Part shown: piece after piece, positions 17,025 to 24,678 of the stretch
How positions within the stretch are numbered: the stretch's first letter is position 1
Layout of the letters: every line of letters starts with the position of its first letter
Notes under the pieces: generated by a model
Told to the model about the DNA's origin: nothing
What the model saw: the letters and a program-made list of their open reading frames with translations, nothing else
The model's database searches: none
Made by a program: the position numbers and the translations under genes
DNA from: Variovorax ginsengisoli
GTDB taxonomy: Bacteria > Pseudomonadota > Gammaproteobacteria > Burkholderiales > Burkholderiaceae_C
Assembly: GCF_030811835.1 (NCBI RefSeq)
Contig: NZ_JAUSRO010000021.1
Span: forward strand, 1-64,000
Reading direction: 5' to 3'
Length of the DNA: 64,000 nucleotides

Positions 17025-17909
17025 TCAACTCAGCGCATGCTCCTCCTGCGCGATCCACTGCTTGAGCGTGTCGACGTGCTCCGCCTCTTCGCGCACGAAC
17101 TCTCGGGCGACTTCGCGGATCTCGGGGTCCTTGGTGGTCCCCGCGACTGCGTAGTAGAACTCGTAGCCCCGGCGTTCGCCCTGCAGCGCGGCCTTCAAGG
17201 CGCCCAGACGCGACAGCGCAGGGTCACCCGCCCACAGCGTGGTCTTCTCGGGCGTCGCGTTGTCCGGCCAGGCCGAGCCGGCAGGCAGCCGCACGGTGAT
17301 GTCCTTGCGCGAGCATTTGGCCTTGGCTTCTTCCAGATGCAGGCGCGAGTAGCGGCCGAGATCGGCAAACAGCGCCGCCACGTCGGCGTTGCCGCAGTCA
17401 GCCATCGCCGCACTCAGGTGCTCGTAGTGCAGGGCCGCGTCTTCCTCGACCTGGACCGCATAGCCGAGGAAATCATCCAGCGTCTTGACCTGCACGCCGC
17501 CGCGGTAGACCGCTGCGGCGATCGACAGCGCCGGCCCCTTGACCGGCAGCGTGAGGTCGCCTTCGAAGGTCACGAAGATGTCTTCGTCGCGCACGAAGCA
17601 TTGGCAGGCGAGCCGATGGCGCGGCGGCATGTCGTTGACCTCGGCGTCCATGATCTCGGCCTTGGTGATCTTGCCCATCTGCTTGAGCAGTTCCTTTTCC
17701 TTCTCGGTCAGCGCAATGCCGCAGCGCACGCTGTTGGCCAGATGCTCGACGTCGACCAGGCAGGAGCCGCACTCGCCGTCCTGGCAGTCGAAGGGGATCG
17801 GGATGTGGTGCGATTTTGCCAGCGCGAGCAGGTTGCCGCGATCGCCGGCGACGGCGTAGACGGTGATGTCGCGCGGCATCACCGGCGAAGAAAAAGTAAC
17901 GTTGGCCAT
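17025..17909 (-). CDS. [2Fe-2S] ferredoxin-ferritin-like fusion protein
   Basis: 294-residue two-domain protein. The N-terminal part (about 1-110) is a plant-type [2Fe-2S] ferredoxin with ligands in CQDGECGSC, VRCGIAL and ACQCF. The C-terminal part (about 130-294) is a ferritin/rubrerythrin-like helical bundle with Glu/His-rich helices (VEEDAALHYEHLSAAM, RRGYEFYYAV and REEAEHVDTLKQW). A paralogue of the ferritin part lies at 43142-43600. I infer a nif-linked redox or oxygen/peroxide-protection protein. A candidate σ54 promoter lies 44-58 bases upstream. Start: ATG before ANVTFSS, since upstream frame lacks domain features. Confidence 0.75.
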   Translation of the reverse strand: MANVTFSSPVMPRDITVYAVAGDRGNLLALAKSHHIPIPFDCQDGECGSCLVDVEHLANSVRCGIALTEKEKELLKQMGKITKAEIMDAEVNDMPPRHRLACQCFVRDEDIFVTFEGDLTLPVKGPALSIAAAVYRGGVQVKTLDDFLGYAVQVEEDAALHYEHLSAAMADCGNADVAALFADLGRYSRLHLEEAKAKCSRKDITVRLPAGSAWPDNATPEKTTLWAGDPALSRLGALKAALQGERRGYEFYYAVAGTTKDPEIREVAREFVREEAEHVDTLKQWIAQEEHALS

Positions 17910-17952
17910 GGTCTGTGTTTCCTGTGGGGCGGGATGGGACGTAGGCCACAGT

Positions 17953-17967
17953 GCAAAGAGCATGCCG
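17953..17967 (-). promoter_or_regulatory. Candidate σ54 promoter of the ferredoxin-ferritin gene
   Basis: The minus strand reads CGGCATGCTCTTTGC, with the required GG-N10-GC spacing and one departure (C for T) at the first position of the -24 box. Predicted transcription start is about 32 bases before the ATG. No perfect TGT-N10-ACA NifA site was found upstream. Confidence 0.55.
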
Positions 17968-18005
17968 CGCCGCAAGCGCCGCCATTGGCCTGCAAAGCGG
18001 CTATT

Positions 18006-18800
18006 TCAGCGGCATTCGACGGGACGCGTTGTCGTCTTTGTCGACTCTGTCTCATGCAGACCATAGAGCGCCGCGAGTACCTCTGCCGTCAGCACCTGGG
18101 CCGGCGGTCCATCCGCCGTGATGCGTCCATGGTCGAGCAGCGCCACGCGGTCAGCGACGGCGCGCGCTTGGTCCGGGTGGTGCGTTGTGAACAGGACTGC
18201 ATAGCCCTTGTCGGCCAGCGCGCGAAGTTGGTCCAGCAGCCGCAACTGGTGGCCGTAGTCCAGGTTGTTGGCCGGCTCGTCGAAGACGAGAACGGCAGCG
18301 TCCTGCACCAGCGCGCGCGCGATCAGAACGCGCTGGCGTTCGCCGCCGGAGAGCGCGGTGTAGGGCCGGTTGGCCAGCGCGCCGAGGTCGAGCTGCTGCA
18401 GCGCCACGTCGACGCGCGCGCGCTCCCGTGGTTGCGACCCTTGCAGAAACCGGCGATGCGGCAGCCCCCCCAAGGCCACGACGTCGCGCACGGCGTAGGG
18501 AAAAGGCGGCGTGTGCAGTTGCGGCACATAGGCGATGCGCCGCGCCACCTCGCGCCGAGGCCAGGCGGCCAGCGGTCGGCCATCCAGCAGCACGTCGCCG
18601 CGCTCGGCAACGAGCAGCCCGAGCAGCAGCCGCAGCAGCGTGCTCTTGCCGGCGCCGTTGGCACCCAGCAGCGCCAGCAGTTCGCCAGGATGCAGCGCCA
18701 GCGAGGTGCCGCTCAGCACCTCGGCGTGGCGCCGCCAGCCCTGGCGGCGGGTGAAGTGCAGCGCGCGGGCCTCCAGGATCGACGCGGGGCCCGTGCTCAT
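18006..18800 (-). CDS. ABC transporter ATP-binding protein (BtuD/FecE type)
   Basis: 264-residue ATPase: Walker A GANGAGKST (46-54), signature LSGGERQRV (150-158), Walker B VLVFDEPANNLD (170-181) and H-loop TTHH. It powers a type II (BtuCD-like) importer with the overlapping permease gene. The substrate is not encoded in the motifs. Context (NifA-type promoter at the operon head, a molybdopterin-fold protein upstream) points to molybdate or another nitrogenase metal, comparable to MolBCA systems. This is an inference; an iron-chelate or cobalamin importer is the alternative. Confidence 0.85.
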   Translation of the reverse strand: MSTGPASILEARALHFTRRQGWRRHAEVLSGTSLALHPGELLALLGANGAGKSTLLRLLLGLLVAERGDVLLDGRPLAAWPRREVARRIAYVPQLHTPPFPYAVRDVVALGGLPHRRFLQGSQPRERARVDVALQQLDLGALANRPYTALSGGERQRVLIARALVQDAAVLVFDEPANNLDYGHQLRLLDQLRALADKGYAVLFTTHHPDQARAVADRVALLDHGRITADGPPAQVLTAEVLAALYGLHETESTKTTTRPVECR

Positions 18801-19927
18801 GCGGCCCAGCCGCGCCGCACACGCGCCAGCACCAGCAGGAACAAGGGAATGCCCAGGAGCTGCGTGAGGATGCCGATCGGGATCTCGGCGGCGAAGGCGT
18901 TGCGCGCCAGCATGTCGGCGCCGACCAGGAAGGCCGCACCGAGGAAGGCCGAGGTCGGAAGCAGCAGGGCGTTGCGCGGGCCGGTCAGCAGGCGCGCCGC
19001 GTGCGGCACGATCAGCCCGACCCAACCGATCATGCCGGCCAGCGACACGGTCAACGCCGACAGCAGGGTGGCCAGTGCGATCACCCCGAGGCGCAGCGGG
19101 CCTACCGGCACCCCCAGCGTGCGCGCCTCGTCGTCGCCCATCGCCAGCGCGTCGAGCCAGGGTCCGAGCATGCACAGCGCGGCGACGGCCAGGCCCATCG
19201 GCAGCGCCAGCCAGGCCAGTTGCGCGGACCCCGCCTGGCCCAGGTTGCCCATCAGCCAGACAACGATGGCGGGCAGCTGGTTGTAGGGGTCGGCCAGCAC
19301 TTTCACCAACGACAGCAGCGAGGTGAACAGTGCGCCGCTGACGATGCCGCCGAGCACCAGCATCACCAACGCGCCGCCGCCGAAGATCTGGGCGATCGCG
19401 ACGCCCAGCGCCACCGCCAGCACGCCGCCGGCAAAGGCCAACGCCTGCACCGTGATCCATGGCAGGTCGAGCAGCATGGCGCCGGCGGCCCCGGCCGACG
19501 CCCCGGCCATCACGCCCAGCAGGTCGGGCGAGACCAACGGGTTGCGGAACACCGCCTGGAAGGCCGCGCCCGAACTGGCCAGCGCCGCGCCGGTGAGCAA
19601 TGCGGCCAGCACGCGGGGCAGCCGGATCTCGACGAGCAGCCGCTGCAGCAACGCGACCTGCGCTGGGTCCAGCACCACGAGGCCGAGCAGGTGGGCCGGA
19701 TAGGCGAGCACCTGCTGCAGCGTCAAGGGATAGCGGCCGAACGTCAGCGCCGCTGCGGCCATGGTCAGCGCCAACAGCGCGGCGGCTGCCGGCCACAGCA
19801 GGCCGGAGCGCAGCGCCGATGGCCATGCGCGGCGCAGCCATCGGCCTGCGTCGGCCCAGCCGGGCCACGGCTCGCCCGGCTCCATGGGATAGGGCACCCC
19901 TTCCTCATGCGTCCAGCCGGTGGTCAT
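18797..19927 (-). CDS. ABC transporter permease (FecCD/BtuC family)
   Basis: 376-residue inner-membrane permease with about ten hydrophobic segments between residues 45 and 370. Family signatures are RLPRVLAALLTGAALASSGAAFQ, NPLVSPDLLG, and the cytoplasmic coupling loop containing VGLIVPHAARLL. These are typical of the FecCD family that imports metal chelates, cobalamin or oxyanions. It overlaps the ATPase gene by 4 bases and the binding-protein gene by 4 bases. The hydrophilic N-terminal extension (about 40 residues, Trp/Pro-rich) is longer than usual. Confidence 0.88.
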   Translation of the reverse strand: MTTGWTHEEGVPYPMEPGEPWPGWADAGRWLRRAWPSALRSGLLWPAAAALLALTMAAAALTFGRYPLTLQQVLAYPAHLLGLVVLDPAQVALLQRLLVEIRLPRVLAALLTGAALASSGAAFQAVFRNPLVSPDLLGVMAGASAGAAGAMLLDLPWITVQALAFAGGVLAVALGVAIAQIFGGGALVMLVLGGIVSGALFTSLLSLVKVLADPYNQLPAIVVWLMGNLGQAGSAQLAWLALPMGLAVAALCMLGPWLDALAMGDDEARTLGVPVGPLRLGVIALATLLSALTVSLAGMIGWVGLIVPHAARLLTGPRNALLLPTSAFLGAAFLVGADMLARNAFAAEIPIGILTQLLGIPLFLLVLARVRRGWAA

Positions 19928-21087
19928 GGCGCACTGCCAGGCATGGCGTGGCCGACGCCGACATCGGGGTGCTTGTGTTGCGGCGTCCCGGCGGCCATCG
20001 CCGATGTGCCGTCCGGCACCGCCATCAGGGTCTGCACATCGGTGGGCGTGAGTTCGACGCCGTAGAACAGGCGGTAGAACGCCGGGACTTCCTGCGCGGC
20101 GTCGAAGGGCGCACGTCTTGGATAGAACGCCCCGGCCAGCCACTGGATGCCGAGTGCACGTGTCGCCGATGGCGGCCGGTCCAGCCAGTTGAAGGGCAGC
20201 CGCGGGACCCACAGCACCCGGTGCTCGCGTACGGCTCGCACACCGGCCCAGCGCGGGTCGGCGCCGACGTGTGCGGCAAAGCCGGGGTCCTGCGCGACGA
20301 TCACCTGCGGGTCGTAGGCCAGCACCTGTTCCAGGTTGAGGCGCTCCATGCCGGCGATGCCGTTCTGCGGGCAGCGGTGCACGTTGATGCCGCCGGCCAG
20401 TGCGATCGCCTCGGCATGGAACGAGCTGTCGCACTCGGTGGCCAGCCCGTCGGGCTGCTCGGCGTAGTACACGCGCACCCGGTGCTCGGCCGGAACCTCG
20501 GCGACGGCTTGCTGGACCCGTGCGAGCGCCGCCTGGATGTAGCCACCCAGCTGCGCGGCGCGCGCTTCCTCGCCGATGGCGCGGCCGACCAGCGCATAGG
20601 CGCCCGGCCAGTCGGCCAGCGTGTCGAGCTTCACGAACAGCAGCGGGGCCCCTGTGCGCTCGGCCAGCGCGGCGGTCTCGCCGTGGTCGCTGAAGCGCGA
20701 CTTCCAGCCGAGCACCAGATCCGGCTTGAGCGCCATCAGCGTTTCCGGGTTGACCAACTGGCCGTGACCGGAGACGCCCCCCAGCACCGGCAGCATCGTC
20801 AGCCCTGCCGGTCCATAGCGCGCGGCCTCCGCGGGTAGTGCGAAGTTCAGGCCGAGGTTGCGCTGCGGCGCGAGCGTCGACAGCAGCACCATGAAGGGCG
20901 GCGACGACCCGTAGATGCGCTGCACGCTGGCCGGCAGCGTCACGGTGCGGCCGGCCTGGTCGACCAGTTCGGCCGCACCGGCGCCGGCGGCGTCCAGCAG
21001 CAGGCACAGCGCCAGGGGCGCCGTGCGCGCGAGACGTGCGAGACGCCCGAGAAGGGCGAGAAGGGCGAGGTAGGGCCGGTGGTGCAT
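19924..21087 (-). CDS. Periplasmic metal/oxyanion-binding protein (BtuF/MolA-like)
   Basis: 387-residue class III substrate-binding protein: a signal peptide (about 1-39, AGAGAAE), an N-lobe starting VDQAGRTVTLPASVQRIYG, a connecting long helix, and a C-lobe with YDPQVIVAQDPGF. It feeds the FecCD-type permease and ATPase encoded downstream (4-base overlap). The C-terminal tail is His-rich (PQHKHPDVGVGH), a possible metal-handling element. Given the σ54/NifA-type promoter at the head of the operon, I infer a nitrogenase metal as cargo, with molybdate or tungstate the first guess. Ligand residues cannot be assigned from sequence alone. Confidence 0.8.
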   Translation of the reverse strand: MHHRPYLALLALLGRLARLARTAPLALCLLLDAAGAGAAELVDQAGRTVTLPASVQRIYGSSPPFMVLLSTLAPQRNLGLNFALPAEAARYGPAGLTMLPVLGGVSGHGQLVNPETLMALKPDLVLGWKSRFSDHGETAALAERTGAPLLFVKLDTLADWPGAYALVGRAIGEEARAAQLGGYIQAALARVQQAVAEVPAEHRVRVYYAEQPDGLATECDSSFHAEAIALAGGINVHRCPQNGIAGMERLNLEQVLAYDPQVIVAQDPGFAAHVGADPRWAGVRAVREHRVLWVPRLPFNWLDRPPSATRALGIQWLAGAFYPRRAPFDAAQEVPAFYRLFYGVELTPTDVQTLMAVPDGTSAMAAGTPQHKHPDVGVGHAMPGSAP

Positions 21088-21092
21088 GCGGC

Positions 21093-21593
21093 TCACCACA
21101 GCTTGTGCAGCTCGACCGACGCGAGCTGCCGCACGAAGCGCGGCCCGGTGAATTCGTCGTGCAGGCTGACGAGCGCGAAGGGGCCGGTGTCGCCAGCCAG
21201 TGGGGCCTGCGCGCAGTCGAAGGCCAAGTGTACACCGGTGCCGATCACGGTGTGGAAGAGTTCGGACCACGAGAACAAGGCGCGGTAGCCGTCCTGGCTC
21301 TCGGCGACGATGGCCACCCGCTTGAAGTCGGTGCGCTGGGCAAAGGCCGGCTGGCTCTGTTCGATGAGCCTGCGCAGCGCCACCGCGCGCATCGGCCTCG
21401 GTCCGCCATGCGCGCCATCGACGGTGCAGCGCACGACGAAGTTCGGTACGTCGATGGCGCCCAGGCGCTCCAACTGCCCGGCGTCGAGGCGGGCGGGCTG
21501 CCGCACCCATCCACCGATCGACACGCGCGGCGATGGCAGGCCCGGTGCAGGAGGCGATGCCTGCGCGATCGTGGACGTGGACATGAGTTGCAT
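21093..21593 (-). CDS. Molybdopterin-oxidoreductase-fold protein heading the ABC operon
   Basis: 166-residue protein resembling the sulfite-oxidase-type molybdopterin-binding fold in stand-alone form: VSIGGWVRQPARLDAGQLERLG, the core CTVDGAHGGP, then SWSELFHTVIG and SLHDEFTGPRFVRQLASVEL. Similar small proteins sit beside metal importers in other bacteria, but their function is uncertain. The ATG chosen has GAAAGGG about 8 bases upstream; an ATG 9 bases further in (MSTSTI) is possible. It is the first gene behind the σ54 promoter at 21701-21715 and lies 5 bases upstream of the binding-protein gene. Confidence 0.6.
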   Translation of the reverse strand: MQLMSTSTIAQASPPAPGLPSPRVSIGGWVRQPARLDAGQLERLGAIDVPNFVVRCTVDGAHGGPRPMRAVALRRLIEQSQPAFAQRTDFKRVAIVAESQDGYRALFSWSELFHTVIGTGVHLAFDCAQAPLAGDTGPFALVSLHDEFTGPRFVRQLASVELHKLW

Positions 21594-21700
21594 GACGAAG
21601 ACCCTTTCAGGACGGTTGGCATGGCGCGCTGTCGTTGTGTTTTCAAGGACATAACGATCAGCGAAGGAAAAGCCGTATCGGCTTGGCTGCATGCTGTTCG

Positions 21701-21715
21701 GCAAGGGGCGTGCCA
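21701..21715 (-). promoter_or_regulatory. σ54 promoter of the molybdopterin-fold/ABC importer operon
   Basis: The minus strand reads TGGCACGCCCCTTGC, a perfect match to the TGGCACG-N4-TTGC consensus with GG-N10-GC spacing. Predicted start is about 95 bases before the ATG at 21593. A TGT-N10-ACA NifA site lies 126 bases further upstream. Confidence 0.85.
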
Positions 21716-21840
21716 TGCGCGGGGAGGGCCGTCGCAGTGCCGCGATTCCTCAGCGGGAAGCCGGCGTTCTCCAATGAAAGCCCCGACTTTCACCACGTCG
21801 AGTGCACTTCCTGGGAGTCTGTCGGCGCGTGTTCTCTCGT

Positions 21841-21856
21841 TGTATCGAACGCTACA
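21841..21856. promoter_or_regulatory. NifA upstream activator sequence (ABC importer operon)
   Basis: TGT ATCGAACGCT ACA fits the NifA site TGT-N10-ACA exactly. Its distance from the σ54 promoter at 21701-21715 (about 130 bases) is normal for an enhancer-type site. Confidence 0.75.
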
Positions 21857-21890
21857 CAACGGACAAAGGATGTGAACTACAGGACACCGA

Positions 21891-22319
21891 TCACGGCGCG
21901 TCCAGCACGGCCTTCAGGTTCAGTGTCATGTTCGTCCGGGTGGCGTCCGCGTAGGGGCAGATGCCTTGCGCCCGCTGCATTAGGCTGTCGGCGGTGGCCT
22001 GGTCGAGCGGGCCGGCCATGAAGGCCGTCAGGCTCAGGGCCATGCGGTAGGCGCCCTCGAAGTTCACGTACATCGACAGCACGGCTTCGATGTAGCAGCC
22101 GCGCAGCGGCAGCTTGTCGGCCCTGGCGATGTGGCGCACCGAATGTTCGAAGCAGGCGCCGAAGGCTGCGGCGAAGAGTTGCTCCGGGTTCGGCCCGCTG
22201 CCGTCGCCGCCCATCTCCTTGGGCACGGCGAGCTTGAGCTTCCAGGTGCCGTCCTCGGTCTGCACCTGGCCGTTGCGCCCGCCCTGCGTCAGCATCGTGG
22301 TTGTGTAGACGAGGTCCAT
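21891..22319 (-). CDS. OsmC/Ohr-family peroxide-reducing protein
   Basis: 142-residue protein of the Ohr/OsmC family, thiol peroxidases that reduce organic hydroperoxides. Seen: VYTTTMLTQGGRNG at the N-terminus, then the two redox cysteines of the family in FGACFEHSVRHIA (about residue 55) and GICPYADATR (about residue 120), with length usual for Ohr. It is the last gene of the leftward run starting at the globin gene, separated from the FmdB-like gene by a tandem repeat. The position inside the nif flank suggests protection against oxidants. Confidence 0.85.
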   Translation of the reverse strand: MDLVYTTTMLTQGGRNGQVQTEDGTWKLKLAVPKEMGGDGSGPNPEQLFAAAFGACFEHSVRHIARADKLPLRGCYIEAVLSMYVNFEGAYRMALSLTAFMAGPLDQATADSLMQRAQGICPYADATRTNMTLNLKAVLDAP

Positions 22320-22320
22320 G

Positions 22321-22491
22321 TCAGTGGCGCCCGGCCGCCCGAAGGCACTGACGCGCCCCCTCGGGGGGCAGCGATACGCGAAGCGATGAGCGTGGGGGCT
22401 TCATGTCAGTGGCGCCCGGCCGCCCGAAGGCACTGACGCGCCCCCTCGGGGGGGCAGCGATACGCGAAGCGATGAGCGTGGGGGCTTCATG
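22321..22491. repeat. Tandem duplication of an 85-bp intergenic repeat
   Basis: Two adjacent near-identical copies, 22321-22405 and 22406-22491, differing by one extra G in the second. Each carries a C-run/G-run hairpin (CCCCCTCGGGGGG) and GCGATACGCGAAGCGATGAGCG. Reverse-complemented, they resemble the dispersed element found at 29131, 51847, 52351 and 58487. They separate OsmC from the FmdB-like gene. Confidence 0.85.
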
Positions 22492-22492
22492 T

Positions 22493-22741
22493 CTAGACGT
22501 TCTTTCCCTTGAGCAGCTTGGCCTGGTCGGACTTGCTGTAGTGGTCGAAGTGCCCCTGGGCGGCGGCCAGGCGGCGGTTGGACAGGCGGATGGCTTCGAT
22601 CTTGCCGGCCGGGGCGATGCGCGAGACGGCCTTCTCGAGCGTCGTGCTGCCGCATTGCGGACAGACCGGCGTGCGCCCGCCGCGCACCAGGAATTCAAAG
22701 GCGTGGCCGCAGCCGGGGCAGTGGTAGTCGTAAAGAGGCAC
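22493..22741 (-). CDS. FmdB-like zinc-ribbon protein
   Basis: 82-residue small regulator-like protein of the FmdB/CxxC_CxxC_SSSS family. It begins VPLYDYHCPGCGHAFEF and has a second CxxC pair in PVCPQCGS, giving a four-cysteine zinc ribbon, followed by a charged tail. I place the start at a GTG that reproduces the usual family N-terminus (MPLYDY) and has AGGAG 5 bases upstream; an ATG 15 bases earlier overlaps the rhodanese stop. Precise function is unknown for the family. It belongs to the operon running left from the globin gene. Confidence 0.75.
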   Translation of the reverse strand: MPLYDYHCPGCGHAFEFLVRGGRTPVCPQCGSTTLEKAVSRIAPAGKIEAIRLSNRRLAAAQGHFDHYSKSDQAKLLKGKNV

Positions 22742-22752
22742 GGAGGCTCCTG

Positions 22753-23073
22753 TCATGGTTCTCGGCTTGGGTGCCAGGCGGCGTGCCCGCCGATCACATC
22801 GCACACGTCGGTGAACCCGAAGTCGGCGAACATCTGCGCCAGGTCCTGGCTGGCGTGGCCGTGGTAGCAGTAGATGAGGATCGGGCGGCGGCGGTCGGTG
22901 CGCAGCAGCAGCTCGTCCTGGTTGGCCGCCGTCAACAGCACGGCGCCCGGCCAGCCATCGCGGGCATGGCTGTCGGCATCGCGTGCGTCGAGCAGCAGCG
23001 CGTTCGGGCGCGGCCCTTGCCAGGCGCCGAGCTCGGACAGCGTGAGGCGGCGATACGTGCGTTGGCCCTTCAT
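22753..23073 (-). CDS. Single-domain rhodanese-like protein
   Basis: 106-residue rhodanese domain: NALLLDARDADSHARDGWPGAVL, the active-site loop CYHGHASQDLAQ with the catalytic Cys (about residue 71), and VIGGHAAW near the end. Such proteins carry persulfide sulfur. A comparable gene (rhdN) occurs in the Azotobacter vinelandii nif region, so a role in sulfur delivery for Fe-S or FeMo-cofactor synthesis is plausible. The ATG overlaps the ankyrin gene stop by 4 bases. Confidence 0.85.
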   Translation of the reverse strand: MKGQRTYRRLTLSELGAWQGPRPNALLLDARDADSHARDGWPGAVLLTAANQDELLLRTDRRRPILIYCYHGHASQDLAQMFADFGFTDVCDVIGGHAAWHPSREP

Positions 23074-23600
23074 CGCGGTGTCTCCATCGAGAGGGCGAAC
23101 TCGGCCATCAAGGCGATGACGGCCATGTCGCGTGCGGTGCGGCCGTCGGGTGCGCAGCGGTCCCCGTTGGCGCCATGGTCGAGCAGCAGCGCCAGCATCG
23201 CGTGGTGGCCGCAGGCGGCGGCCAGCATCGCGCAGGTGATGTCGTCGTCGTTGGCGTGATCGATCGGCAGCCCGGCGGCCAGCAGCCTGCGCCCGATCGC
23301 GACGCTGCCGTACAGGCTGGCGAACCACAGCGCATTGTTGCCCTGGTCGTTCAGTGCGTCGGCCGCTGCGCCGCAGGACAGCAGCGCATCGACGATGCCT
23401 TCCTCGCCCTGCGCCGCGGCCCGCATGATCGGCGTGTTGCCGCCGGCGTCGCGCGCGTGGATGCCGGCGAAGCCCTGCAGCCTCAGCCAGGCGGAGAGTC
23501 TCTTGGGTACCGGCGCGGCACGGCGGGCCGAACGGGCCGCAGCGCGATGCAGCAAGGCGTTCATGGCGGGATGGCGATGCGACACCGGGGGGCTCGTCAC
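23070..23600 (-). CDS. Ankyrin-repeat protein
   Basis: 176-residue protein with about four ankyrin repeats between residues 50 and 165 (DAGGNTPIMRAAAQGEEGIVDALL, DQGNNALWFASLYGSVAIG, DDDITCAMLAAACGHHAMLALLLDHGAN). This is a protein-protein interaction scaffold of unknown partner. A GTG start overlaps the stop of the upstream gene (GTGA), which I prefer; an ATG 36 bases downstream (MNALLHR) is the alternative. Ankyrin proteins occur in several nif clusters, without a defined job. Confidence 0.8.
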   Translation of the reverse strand: MTSPPVSHRHPAMNALLHRAAARSARRAAPVPKRLSAWLRLQGFAGIHARDAGGNTPIMRAAAQGEEGIVDALLSCGAAADALNDQGNNALWFASLYGSVAIGRRLLAAGLPIDHANDDDITCAMLAAACGHHAMLALLLDHGANGDRCAPDGRTARDMAVIALMAEFALSMETPR

Positions 23601-24205
23601 ACGGGTCGGCCTTCGTTCGGGTTGCGCACGGGGCCCATCAGTTCGAGGCCTTCGGCATAGGTGATAGTGTCGAAAGTGATGTCGTACTTCAGCGCCGCAT
23701 CGGCCACGGCGTCGAGCTTGCCCGCGGTGTCCTTTTTCTTGAGGTCGTTCTTCTCGAGGTACAGCAGGGTCAGCAACTCGTTGTAGACCGTCGACTCGTC
23801 GATCGGCAGCACGTAGAACATCGCGCCCTTGTAGGGCACCTGGTACTTCTTCGACAGGTCGATGTTGTTGCAGAAAAGGAAGTACTTGCCACCGGCGCTC
23901 AAGGTGTCACCCAGCACCTCGGCCACGTCCTTCAGGTGCTCGAAGCTCAGCAGATAGCCGGCGAAGAAGGGCAGGTGCTTGTCGCCCACGGTCGCCACGG
24001 CCATGACCTGGTCGCAGGTGAGCTCGGGTGGGCGCGCTTCGTCGGCCAGCTTGACGCCGAAGCGCAGCGCGAGCTCGCCGCGAAAGCCGACGCGGCCGAA
24101 CTTGTTGGTGGGGGCCTTGAGCACCGGGTTGAGGAGGCGGCCCTCCTATTCGAGGCGGGCGAGCGCGGTGTCGTCGATCTCTTTGCGGGCGAGCGTGGCG
24201 GTCAT
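23597..24205 (-). pseudogene. Unrecognised nif-flank protein interrupted by an in-frame amber codon
   Basis: The gene begins with ATG at 24205 (MTATLARKEIDDTALARLE), then meets TAG at 24146-24148 and continues open in the same frame for 183 more codons. The reading across the stop (…ARLE-stop-EGRLLNPVLK…) looks like continuous protein, and a single C-to-T change of a CAG Gln would explain it. The downstream part is a compact mixed α/β sequence (for example LTCDQVMAVATVGDKHLPFF). A GTG at 24124 could restart translation but lies 17 bases from an AGGAGG that is itself locked in a 6-bp hairpin. It may be a recent nonsense mutation, readthrough or sequence error. I do not recognise the family. 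Confidence 0.55.
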
Positions 24206-24249
24206 GGTGGTTCCTGGTGGGTGATGAATCGAAATGGAGAAGGGCGGGT

Positions 24250-24666
24250 TCAGGTCGCCGTGTTGCGCATCCAGTCCGCCGTCTTGAAGAAGGCGGCCAT
24301 CAGTTCCTGCTGCAGCGGTGGTGGCGCGCCGACCTCTTCGAGCGCGGCACTCATGCAGGCGAGCCAGGCGTTGCGCTCGGCCACGCCGATGGCGAAGCCG
24401 GCATGCCGCATCCGAAGACGGGGATGGCCGCGCTCGGCCGAGTACGCCTTGGGGCCACCCAGCCATTCGCACAGGTAAAGGACCAGCACGGCCTTGGTCG
24501 ATGCCAGGTCGGGCTCATGCATGGCACGGATGCCGAGCGCGTCCGCGCGGGTATCCATCTGGCGATAGAAGGCGTCGACGAGACGGGTCACGCCGTCGCG
24601 GCCCCCAAGCATGTCGAAATGCGGCGGGCGCAGCAGCGGCAGCGCGTCGGTGGCGGCGAAGGTCAT
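24250..24666 (-). CDS. Truncated hemoglobin (group II type) divergent from nifH
   Basis: 138-residue truncated globin: MLGGRDGVTRLVDAFYRQMD (helices A/B), LVLYLCEWLGGPKAYSAERGHPRLRMRHAGF with the proximal-His region (HAGFAIG), and a C-terminal WLACMSAALEEV helix. Trp and Tyr features suit group II (trHbO/bacterial) globins, which bind O2 or NO. In Nostoc a globin gene also sits beside nifH, where an O2-handling role is proposed. The ATG at 24666 would give an almost leaderless mRNA from the proposed σ54 promoter; an ATG at 24612 (MLGG) fits globin N-termini equally well. Confidence 0.75.
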   Translation of the reverse strand: MTFAATDALPLLRPPHFDMLGGRDGVTRLVDAFYRQMDTRADALGIRAMHEPDLASTKAVLVLYLCEWLGGPKAYSAERGHPRLRMRHAGFAIGVAERNAWLACMSAALEEVGAPPPLQQELMAAFFKTADWMRNTAT

Positions 24667-24678
24667 GCCTCTCGTTTC

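Noticed and set aside
22321..22491. Direct repeats considered as a CRISPR array
   Set aside because: Only two adjoining 85-base copies without spacers; no cas genes in the window.
24146..24148. TAG as pyrrolysine or other recoding signal
   Set aside because: No pyl genes or methanogen-type context; a nonsense change of a Gln CAG codon is simpler. Reported only as an amber-interrupted gene.
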